In this document: one piece after another, positions 5,380 through 11,570 of the stretch
How positions within the stretch are numbered: the stretch's first letter is position 1
Layout: each line of letters starts with the position of its first letter
NCBI GenBank assembly: GCA_015490115.1
Contig: WFYM01000147.1
Location: forward strand, 1-11,945
Source: Aquificaceae bacterium
GTDB taxonomy: Bacteria; Aquificota; Aquificia; Aquificales; Aquificaceae
Direction: 5' to 3'
Length of the DNA stretch: 11,945 bases
Notes under the pieces: model-generated
The model's database searches: none
Told to the model about the DNA's origin: nothing
The model's input: only the letters and a program-made list of their open reading frames with translations
Made by a program: the position numbers and the translations under genes

Positions 5380-7116
5380 ATGATGGGTCCGGTGATCGTC
5401 GCCCTCCTCGTTGCTTTCCTCGCCTTCCTGCCCTTCCACTTTCTGGGTTCACCTGAGAAGGGTGAGGTCAAACTCGTTAAAGTAGACCCTCAGGATTTCA
5501 AGCCCGAGATAGGTAAGGAGGGGGGAACGGTTTACTTTATCCTGAGCGGAGATCCGAAAACTTTGAACCCAGCCCTCGCACAAGAGACTACCTCTACCGC
5601 GGTCCTCGACGGTGTGTTCTCCGGTCTCGTGAGGCTCAACCTAAAGACGATGGAACCCGAACCAGACCTTGCGGAGAGGTGGGAGGTCTCGAAGGACGGA
5701 AGGGTATGGACCTTCTACCTGAGGAGGGGTGTCCGGTGGAGCGACGGGAAGTCCTTTACCGCCGACGACGTCGTTTTTACCTTCAACGAGGTCTACTACA
5801 ACGACTCGGTCCCGACTTCGGTAAGGGACATACTGACGATCAAGGGAAAGAAGATAAAGGTGGAGAAAGTGGACGACTACACGGTGAGGTTCATCCTACC
5901 TGAGCCTTTCGCACCTTTTTTAAACGCGCTTTCTGTAGAGATCCTACCGAAGCACAAGCTCGAAAGGTATGTGAAAGAAGGGACCTTCAACACGGCTTGG
6001 AACGTAAACACGGACCCCAAAGAGATAGTGGGGACGGGTCCTTGGGTGATAAAGGAGTACGTAAAGGGTCAGAGGGTGGTTTACGAGAGGAACCCTTACT
6101 ACTGGGAGAGGGACGAAGAGGGAAACAGGCTCCCTTACATAGAGAGGAGGGTGGGGATAATAGTGAGCGACCCTGACACCGCAATACTTAAGTTCACCAA
6201 CGGTGAGGCTGACTTCATAGGTCTCAGACCCAGAGACATCCAGTTCATAGCGAGGAAGAAGGACCCGAGGATAAAGGTCTTTGATCTTGGTGCGACACCT
6301 TCTACCACCTTCCTCGTCTTCAACCAAAACCCGAGGGCTAAGATACCCAAATATAAGCTGAAGTGGTTCAGAAACAGGCTCTTTAGGGTCGCCATATCCC
6401 ACGCGATAGACAGGGAGGGGATATCCTACCTCGTCTACAACGGACTCGCCAAGCCCCTCTACACGCCCATAACGGAAGCCAACAGACCTTACTTCGACGA
6501 GGATTACTTCCCCAAGTTCGAATACGACCTGGAGAAGGCAAAGAGAATTTTGGAGAGCATAGGGTTCAAAGACAGGGACGGGGACGGTATTTTGGAGGAC
6601 CCTGAAGGAAACGACCTTAAGTTCACCCTTATCACGAACGCGGGTAACAAGGAGAGGGAGACCATAGGGAACATAATAAAGGAGGACCTAAAAAAAATTG
6701 GTATTGAGGTCCACTTCCAGCCTATAGACTTCAACTCCCTCGTTTCGAGGCTGACCTCCCCTCCCTACGAGTGGGAGGCGGTGATAATAGGGCTGACGGG
6801 TTCCATAGATCCTCACTTCGGGAGGAACGTCTGGCACTCCTCGGGACAGCTCCACATGTGGAACCCTGTTCAGAAGGAGCCGGAGACCGAGTGGGAGAGG
6901 GAGGTGGACAGGCTGATAGACATGGGGGCTGTGGAGATGGACCCTAAAAAGAGGGTGGAGATCTACAAAAGAGCCTTTAAGATAATCACCGAACAGCAAC
7001 CCATGATATTCATAGCGACTCCCAAAAGCATGCTCGCCGTCTACGACAAGTTCGGAAACCTCTTCCCAACAGTCTGGGGCTGGTATGAAGAGAACAGGGT
7101 TTTCATAAGGGAGTGA
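5380..7116 (+). CDS. Membrane-anchored family-5 extracellular solute-binding protein (peptide/nickel-type ABC transporter)
   Basis: Substrate-binding component of an ABC importer of the SBP_bac_5 (DppA/OppA/NikA) family. Numbering from ATG 5380 (578 aa): residues 1-23 (MMGPVIVALLVAFLAFLPFH) are a hydrophobic segment with no lipobox Cys and no preceding K/R, so more like a signal anchor than a cleaved peptide. The mature part begins near GGTVYFILSGDPKTLNPA. The family signature is complete: LAERWEVSKDGRVWTFYLR, then GVRWSDGKSFTADDVVFTF, and later a GTGPWVIKEY segment. DRDGDGILEDPEG resembles an EF-hand-type calcium loop, common in this family. An alternative start at ATG 5356 would overlap the atpC start codon; 5380 is preferred because TATAGC lies 6 bp before it and neither start has a Shine-Dalgarno sequence. 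No permease or ATPase gene is nearby. The ligand cannot be read from sequence. The stop overlaps the convergent gene by 14 nt. Confidence 0.9.
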   Translation: MMGPVIVALLVAFLAFLPFHFLGSPEKGEVKLVKVDPQDFKPEIGKEGGTVYFILSGDPKTLNPALAQETTSTAVLDGVFSGLVRLNLKTMEPEPDLAERWEVSKDGRVWTFYLRRGVRWSDGKSFTADDVVFTFNEVYYNDSVPTSVRDILTIKGKKIKVEKVDDYTVRFILPEPFAPFLNALSVEILPKHKLERYVKEGTFNTAWNVNTDPKEIVGTGPWVIKEYVKGQRVVYERNPYYWERDEEGNRLPYIERRVGIIVSDPDTAILKFTNGEADFIGLRPRDIQFIARKKDPRIKVFDLGATPSTTFLVFNQNPRAKIPKYKLKWFRNRLFRVAISHAIDREGISYLVYNGLAKPLYTPITEANRPYFDEDYFPKFEYDLEKAKRILESIGFKDRDGDGILEDPEGNDLKFTLITNAGNKERETIGNIIKEDLKKIGIEVHFQPIDFNSLVSRLTSPPYEWEAVIIGLTGSIDPHFGRNVWHSSGQLHMWNPVQKEPETEWEREVDRLIDMGAVEMDPKKRVEIYKRAFKIITEQQPMIFIATPKSMLAVYDKFGNLFPTVWGWYEENRVFIRE

Positions 7117-7486
7117 CCTTGCTGAGCCTCCTTTTTTCGAGTTCGTGGAAGAACTTGTTGACCGCCCTCGTTATTATCCTCCTCGCCTCCCTCCTGCTCT
7201 TTATCCCGAAGTCCTTCATGAAGGTGGAAACGTCCGCTTCGAAATACCTTCCCTTTATGACCTCCTTAAGGGGACTCTCGAGGCTCTCTATTATCTTTTC
7301 GAGGTCGACCGCGTATATGACGAACCTCTCGAAGTATGCGTTCCTGTTCTTCCTGAACTCCTTTCCAACTATCTCTATAAAGAGCTTCCCCTTAGGGAGG
7401 CGGGCGCCGTTCTTGCACTCTTCATACCTGTCCAATACCTCCCCTATCACCCACACCTTGTAGTGATACGGACCTATAGCCTTCAT
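7103..7486 (-). CDS. Conserved-looking protein of unknown function (127 aa)
   Basis: I do not recognise a family. The N-terminal 65 residues look beta-rich (YHYKVWVIGEVLDRY, KGKLFIEIVGKEF, AYFERFVIYAVDL), and a G-R-Y-F-E-A-D-V strand follows. The order could fit a small OB-fold nucleic-acid-binding domain, but that is a guess. The C-terminal part is helical and strongly basic (KSRREARRIITRAVNKFFHELEKRRL), which also suits nucleic-acid binding. There is one Cys (in EECKNG) and no signal peptide. The ATG at 7484-7486 is preceded by a short leader and a weak GGGAAAG. TATAAT lies at 7511-7506, so the gene may be transcribed alone as well as from fabD upstream. The frame fills its space with the codon style of its neighbours, supporting a real gene. 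Its 3' end overlaps the solute-binding protein gene by 14 nt. Confidence 0.75.
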   Translation of the reverse strand: MKAIGPYHYKVWVIGEVLDRYEECKNGARLPKGKLFIEIVGKEFRKNRNAYFERFVIYAVDLEKIIESLESPLKEVIKGRYFEADVSTFMKDFGIKSRREARRIITRAVNKFFHELEKRRLSKVTPL

Positions 7487-7536
7487 GAACTTTCCCGAAC
7501 CTTATATTATATTCGGGCGTTAGCTCAACGTTAGCG
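7487..7536 (-). promoter_or_regulatory. Promoter region of the 127-aa gene with repeated GTTAGC boxes
   Basis: On the minus strand TATAAT (7511-7506) predicts a start near 7499 and a leader of about 12 nt. Upstream of it on the plus strand GTTAGC occurs at 7519-7524 and 7530-7535, exactly 11 bp apart. The perfect palindrome TTAGCGCTAA (7531-7540) overlaps the second copy and the fabD stop codon. A regulator site is possible; no clear -35 is seen. Confidence 0.45.
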
Positions 7537-8475
7537 CTAAAGGGCTTTCAGGACTTTCTCTAAGTCTTCTACCTTCTCCACGTTGAAGACCCTGACCTTC
7601 TGAGAAGTTTGCTGGACGAGCTTGGAAAGGACGTTCTTCGGACCCACCTCCACGAATGTGTCCACACCTTTTTCTACCATGTAGAGGACGCTCTGGAACC
7701 ACCTCACAGGTGAGAATATCTGCTTGTAGAGGTTCTCCCTTATCTCGTGAGCTTTTGTGTGTTCCTCGGCTGTATAGTTTTGAACTATGGGTATGGAAGT
7801 GTTCCTTATAGGTGTTTGGGAGAGCTTTAACTTGAAGGCGTCAGCTGCGTCCCTCATAAGCGAGCAGTGGGAGGGAACGGAGACCTTCAAGGGGATCACC
7901 CTCGCTCCCTTTTCCTTTGCCATCTTTGAAGCCTTCTCGACAGCTACCTTCTCTCCGGATATTACAGTTTGCTTTGGTGAGTTGTAGTTGGCAGGCTCCA
8001 CAACTCCGAACTCCCTTGCTAACTCGCAGATCCTCTCCACCTCTTCGGGGGGGATGTTCAGAACAGCAGCCATGAGACCCTTCCCTTCCGGGACAGCCTC
8101 CTGCATGTATTTGGCTCTCAAGTATGTTAGCCTCACAGCCTCGAAGAGTTCCACACCTCCCGCGACGAGGAGGGCTGTGTACTCACCGAGGGAGTGTCCC
8201 GCGACGTAGTCGGGATCGGGGAACCCTGCTGACTTCATGGCTCTGTAAACAGCATACGAGGTTATAAGGATACCCGGCTGGGTGTATATGGTTTGGCTGA
8301 GTTTCTCTTCGGGACCCTTTAGGACCACGTCCACTATGTCGGGTAGGGACATCCTGAGGGCTTGTTCCGCTGTGTGGAAGACGTCCGCGGACTCTGAAAA
8401 CTCCCTGTAAAAATCGTAAGCCATACCCACATACTGGGAGCCTTGACCGGGGAATATGTAAGCCAGCTTGCCCAT
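7537..8475 (-). CDS. fabD: Malonyl-CoA:ACP transacylase (FabD)
   Basis: Transfers malonyl from CoA to acyl carrier protein, supplying the extender unit of type II fatty acid synthesis in the cytosol. Family landmarks are in order: FPGQGSQ (8-14, oxyanion-hole Gln11), GHSLGEYTAL (93-102, nucleophile S95), LRAKYMQEAVP with R120 (the residue that pairs with the malonyl carboxylate), NYNSPKQTVISG (163-174), and VPSHCSLM with the catalytic H203. The C-terminal GPKNVLSKLV is also typical. At 312 aa it is full length. No other fab gene lies in the window, so it is away from the common fabH-fabD-fabG-acpP order. The ATG at 8473-8475 has no Shine-Dalgarno sequence; TAAAAT lies 7 bp upstream, so the transcript is probably leaderless. 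It shares a 98-bp divergent control region with the acn cluster. Confidence 0.96.
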   Translation of the reverse strand: MGKLAYIFPGQGSQYVGMAYDFYREFSESADVFHTAEQALRMSLPDIVDVVLKGPEEKLSQTIYTQPGILITSYAVYRAMKSAGFPDPDYVAGHSLGEYTALLVAGGVELFEAVRLTYLRAKYMQEAVPEGKGLMAAVLNIPPEEVERICELAREFGVVEPANYNSPKQTVISGEKVAVEKASKMAKEKGARVIPLKVSVPSHCSLMRDAADAFKLKLSQTPIRNTSIPIVQNYTAEEHTKAHEIRENLYKQIFSPVRWFQSVLYMVEKGVDTFVEVGPKNVLSKLVQQTSQKVRVFNVEKVEDLEKVLKAL

Positions 8476-8482
8476 GTTGAGA

Positions 8483-8509
8483 ATTTTACAACTTGCTGAG
8501 GTTTGTCAG
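8483..8509 (-). promoter_or_regulatory. fabD promoter
   Basis: Minus strand: CTGACA (8509-8504) as -35, a 15-bp spacer, TAAAAT (8488-8483) as -10, then 7 bp to the fabD ATG. The spacer is short. The start is predicted at the initiation codon. Confidence 0.55.
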
Positions 8510-8519
8510 CCTTGACAAA
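8502..8519. repeat. 18-bp inverted repeat covering both divergent -35 elements
   Basis: TTTGTCA (8502-8508), a 4-bp spacer gcct, then TGACAAA (8513-8519): perfect 7-bp arms. The acn -35 (TTGACA) and the fabD -35 (CTGACA) overlap the two arms. It may be only two back-to-back -35 boxes, or an operator for a dimeric regulator controlling both genes. Confidence 0.6.
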
Positions 8520-8540
8520 AGGCATAAAATAAGATAATCC
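8512..8540 (+). promoter_or_regulatory. Promoter of the acn-mdh-fumarase cluster
   Basis: A consensus -35 TTGACA (8512-8517) is followed by GATAAT (8533-8538, 15-bp spacer), or TAATCC (8535-8540) at 17 bp. The transcription start is expected near 8545, at the left end of the 19-bp palindrome. Confidence 0.6.
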
Positions 8541-8541
8541 T

Positions 8542-8560
8542 TCTAAAACGCCGTTTTAGA
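8542..8560. promoter_or_regulatory. Perfect 19-bp palindrome at the predicted acn transcription start (candidate operator)
   Basis: TCTAAAACG (8542-8550), centre c (8551), CGTTTTAGA (8552-8560): 9-bp arms with no mismatch. It lies between the -10 and the Shine-Dalgarno sequence. As RNA it could only form an A-U-rich stem of about 7 bp with a 5-nt loop, weak at the growth temperature of a thermophile. Binding of a homodimeric repressor to DNA is therefore the more likely use. I cannot match it to a named operator. Confidence 0.6.
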
Positions 8561-8562
8561 CA

Positions 8563-8570
8563 GGGAGGTG
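8563..8570 (+). promoter_or_regulatory. Shine-Dalgarno of acn, decides ATG 8574 over GTG 8568
   Basis: GGGAGGTG; GGGAGG (8563-8568) ends 5 nt before ATG 8574. The in-frame GTG at 8568-8570 is part of the Shine-Dalgarno sequence itself and cannot be the start. Confidence 0.85.
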
Positions 8571-8573
8571 AAT

Positions 8574-10553
8574 ATGGCGAGAGGAACGGTAGCTTGGAAG
8601 ATAATAAAGGAACACCTCGTCTCCGGAAGGATGGAACCCGGTGAGGAGATAGCGATAAGGATAGACCAGACCTTAACCCAAGACGCTACGGGAACTATGG
8701 CATACCTCGAACTCGAAGCTATGGGCATAGACAGGGTAAAGACGGAGCTTTCCGTGAGCTACATAGACCACAACATGCTCCAGACGGACTTCAAAAATCC
8801 CGACGACCACAAGTATCTTATGTCCGTTGCCAAGCGTTTCGGCATTTGGCTTTCGAAACCCGGAAACGGCATATGCCATCAAGTTCACGTTGAGAGGTTC
8901 GCAAAGCCGGGAAAGACCCTCTTAGGTTCCGACTCCCACACACCCACGAGCGGCGGTGTCGGTATGCTCGCCATAGGAGCGGGTGGTCTCGACGTGGCAG
9001 CAGCTATGGCAGGGGAACCCTTCTATATGAAGATGCCGAAGATAGTGGGTGTCCATCTGAAGGGTAGGCTCCCCGACTGGGTGACGGCAAAGGACGTAAT
9101 ACTCGAGCTTCTGAGACGCCTCACGGTCAAAGGGGGTCTCGGAAAGATATTCGAATACTTCGGTGAGGGGATAAAGGAGCTTTCCGTTCCGGAGAGGGCG
9201 ACCATCACCAACATGGGTGCCGAACTCGGGGCTACAACCTCCATCTTCCCCTCCGACGAGATAACGAGAGCTTACCTCAAAGCCCAAGGTAGGGAGGAGG
9301 ACTGGATCGAGCTTCTCCCTGATCCGGACGCGGAATACGACGAGGTCATAGAGATAGATCTTTCAAAGCTCGAGCCTCTTATAGCCTGCCCCCACTCTCC
9401 GGACAACGTGGTTCCGGTGAGAGAAGTAGAGGGTATAAAGGTGGACCAAGTTGTTATAGGTTCCTGCACCAACTCCTCCTTCGTAGACCTTACGAGGAGC
9501 GCGAAGATCTTAGAAGGTAGGAGGGTCCACCCTGACGTGGTCTTCGCCGTAGCTCCCGGTTCCAAGCAGGCTCTCGAACTCATTACCATGAACGGTGCGC
9601 TCCTCAGCTTCCTGAAGGCTGGGGCGAGGATACTCGAGAGTGCCTGCGGTCCCTGTATAGGTATGGGATACGCACCCCCGAGCGGCGGGGTGTCTATAAG
9701 GAGCTTCAACAGGAACTTCGAGGGAAGATCGGGAACCCCCGACGCCAAAGTCTACCTCGCCTCGCCCGAGACCTGCGTCGTCTGTGCCATAGCGGGAGAG
9801 ATAGTGGACCCGAGGAGGTTCGCCGAAAAGGAAGGCATAAAGTGGATCAGGGTCGAGATGCCGGAGAGGTTCCCTTACGGGGACGAAGCCTTCATAGAGC
9901 CTCTCCCTCCCGAGGAGGCAAAGAGGGTCGAGATATACAGGGGTCCCAACATAAAGCCCCTCCCACCCTTCGACGAGCTACCGGAGAGCATCTTTGGAGA
10001 GGTAGCCTTAGTGGTCGGGGACAACATAACGACGGACCACATACTCCCCGCGGGGGCTAAGATACTCCCCTTGAGGTCGAACATATACGCGATATCCGAA
10101 TACGTCTACCACTACGTGGATCCCGAGTTCGTCCCGAGGATGAAAGCCCTGAAAGAAAAGGGAAAAGCCGGGATAATAGTCGGCGGTGAGAACTACGGTC
10201 AGGGGTCTTCGAGGGAGCATGCAGCTTTAGCTCCGAGGTTCCTCGGTGTGAGGGTTGTGATAGCCAAGTCTTTTGCGAGGATACACCACGCGAACCTCGT
10301 CAACTTCGGCATAGTCCCCTTAGAGTTCAGGAGAAAAGAGGACTACGAAAAGTTTTCCCTCGGGGACGAGATCGAGATACCCGATCTCAGGAGAAGGCTC
10401 AAGGAAGGGAGGGAGATAGTCGCCGTCAACAAAACCAAGGGAGAGGAGGTCCTCTGCGGTTACAACCTGACACCCTACCAGAGGGAGGTTCTCCTCGAGG
10501 GCGGGAGGCTGAGTTACATAAAGAACAGGCAGGCTCGGGAGGTGAGAGCCTGA
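8574..10553 (+). CDS. acn: Aconitate hydratase (aconitase, [4Fe-4S])
   Basis: Interconverts citrate and isocitrate via cis-aconitate. In an autotroph using the reductive TCA cycle the flux would be isocitrate to citrate. The protein is 659 aa from ATG 8574, the size of the shorter aconitase type (about 650 aa), not the roughly 900-aa AcnA/IRP type. Fe-S ligands are C298 (GSCTNSSF) and C358/C361 (ACGPCIGMG). The substrate and catalytic regions are visible: DSHTPTSGG near 120-128, GDNITTDHILPAGA near 482-495 in the swivel domain, and GSSREHAAL near 544-552 with the active-site Ser and Arg. The start is set by GGGAGGTG. The 12-nt gap to mdh and the overlap of mdh with the fumarase gene indicate one transcript. 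A 19-bp palindrome in the leader suggests repression of the whole cluster. Confidence 0.96.
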   Translation: MARGTVAWKIIKEHLVSGRMEPGEEIAIRIDQTLTQDATGTMAYLELEAMGIDRVKTELSVSYIDHNMLQTDFKNPDDHKYLMSVAKRFGIWLSKPGNGICHQVHVERFAKPGKTLLGSDSHTPTSGGVGMLAIGAGGLDVAAAMAGEPFYMKMPKIVGVHLKGRLPDWVTAKDVILELLRRLTVKGGLGKIFEYFGEGIKELSVPERATITNMGAELGATTSIFPSDEITRAYLKAQGREEDWIELLPDPDAEYDEVIEIDLSKLEPLIACPHSPDNVVPVREVEGIKVDQVVIGSCTNSSFVDLTRSAKILEGRRVHPDVVFAVAPGSKQALELITMNGALLSFLKAGARILESACGPCIGMGYAPPSGGVSIRSFNRNFEGRSGTPDAKVYLASPETCVVCAIAGEIVDPRRFAEKEGIKWIRVEMPERFPYGDEAFIEPLPPEEAKRVEIYRGPNIKPLPPFDELPESIFGEVALVVGDNITTDHILPAGAKILPLRSNIYAISEYVYHYVDPEFVPRMKALKEKGKAGIIVGGENYGQGSSREHAALAPRFLGVRVVIAKSFARIHHANLVNFGIVPLEFRRKEDYEKFSLGDEIEIPDLRRRLKEGREIVAVNKTKGEEVLCGYNLTPYQREVLLEGGRLSYIKNRQAREVRA

Positions 10554-10565
10554 GGGGGTCCCGCC

Positions 10566-11570
10566 ATGGCTGTGCGGAAAGTGGTCTCGGTAGTTGGAGC
10601 CGGGAACGTGGGGGAGCATGTGGCGAGCCTCCTTGCGATCAAAGGATTTGCGGACGTTAGGCTCTTCGACATACCGAGGAGGGACGGGGACAAGGTCTTC
10701 GAACCTGTGAAGGGGAAAGCCCTCGACCTCAAGCAGATGGTAGCTACCATGGACATGGACACGAGGATAGAAGGGTTTACGGTAAGTCCTGACGGGAACG
10801 GCTACGAACCCATAGTGGGGAGCGACGTTGTTGTGATAACCGCGGGTTTCCCGAGGAAGCCGGGCATGTCGAGGGAGGACCTCCTCGAAGCGAACATAAA
10901 GATAATATCGACGATAGTGTCGAGGGTAAAGCAGTTCGCTCCTAACGCCATACTCGTCGTCGTGACTAACCCCGTTGACATAATGACCTACGTGGCTTAC
11001 AAGCTCAGCGGTTTCCCGCCCAACAGGGTGATAGGTATGGCTGGCGTCCTCGACTCGGCGAGGTTCAAGACCTTCATAGCGGAAGAACTCGGCGTCTCGC
11101 CAAAGGACATACACGCCTACGTGATAGGGGGTCACGGTGACGAGATGGTCCCTCTCGTCTCCATTTCTAACGTGGGGGGGATACCCCTCAAGGACCTGCT
11201 ACCCAAAGAGAAGCTCCAAGAGATAATAAACAGGACCAAGTTCGGAGGTGGGGAGATAGTGAACCTTATGGGAACCTCAGCTTACTACGCACCAGCTGCA
11301 GCGGTCGTCGACATGGTAGAAGCACTTGTGACAAACAGCAGGAGGATACTACCCTGCTCCGTATATCTTGACGGGGAAGCCGGGGAGTATTACGGTGTAA
11401 AGGGTTTCTGCGTTGGGGTTCCCGTGAAGCTCGGTGCGAACGGAGTTGAGGAGATAGTGAAGGTCCCGATGATGGAAGAGGAGAGGGAGATGTGGAGAAG
11501 GTCGGTAGAGTCCGTAAGGAAGGGTGTTGAGCTTGCGGAGGTGATGATAGGTGAGAAGAGTCCACGTTGA
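10566..11570 (+). CDS. mdh: NAD-dependent malate dehydrogenase (LDH-like MDH)
   Basis: Reversibly converts oxaloacetate and malate using NAD(H). At 334 aa it belongs to the LDH/MDH superfamily. The Rossmann motif is GAGNVG (11-16), and the strand-2 Asp (LFDIP, D35) indicates NAD over NADP. AGFPRKPGMSRED carries R97 at the position that is Gln in lactate dehydrogenase, which marks malate specificity, and R103 as the second substrate Arg. VTNPVDIMTY, VLDSARF (D163, R166) and the catalytic GGHGDEMVP (H190) follow. An insertion relative to common ~310-aa members is visible around 37-81 (RRDGDKVFEPVKG and the SPDGNGYEP stretch). The ATG at 10566 follows GAGGGGG (10552-10558). The gene starts 12 nt after acn, and its end overlaps the fumarase gene by 20 nt, so the three are co-transcribed. 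Confidence 0.95.
   Translation: MAVRKVVSVVGAGNVGEHVASLLAIKGFADVRLFDIPRRDGDKVFEPVKGKALDLKQMVATMDMDTRIEGFTVSPDGNGYEPIVGSDVVVITAGFPRKPGMSREDLLEANIKIISTIVSRVKQFAPNAILVVVTNPVDIMTYVAYKLSGFPPNRVIGMAGVLDSARFKTFIAEELGVSPKDIHAYVIGGHGDEMVPLVSISNVGGIPLKDLLPKEKLQEIINRTKFGGGEIVNLMGTSAYYAPAAAVVDMVEALVTNSRRILPCSVYLDGEAGEYYGVKGFCVGVPVKLGANGVEEIVKVPMMEEEREMWRRSVESVRKGVELAEVMIGEKSPR

Noticed and set aside
8542..8560. Reading the palindrome as an intrinsic terminator
   Set aside because: No T-run follows it, the stem is A/T-rich, and it lies before the RBS of a strongly coding gene.
8568..8570. GTG as the aconitase start
   Set aside because: It is part of the Shine-Dalgarno sequence GGGAGGTG; ATG 8574 has ideal spacing.
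10320..11135. 271-codon open frame on the minus strand, antisense to acn/mdh
   Set aside because: It lies fully opposite two clear enzymes, is rich in His/Tyr/Val/Pro as expected from the complement of this codon usage, has no domain pattern, and crosses the acn-mdh junction.
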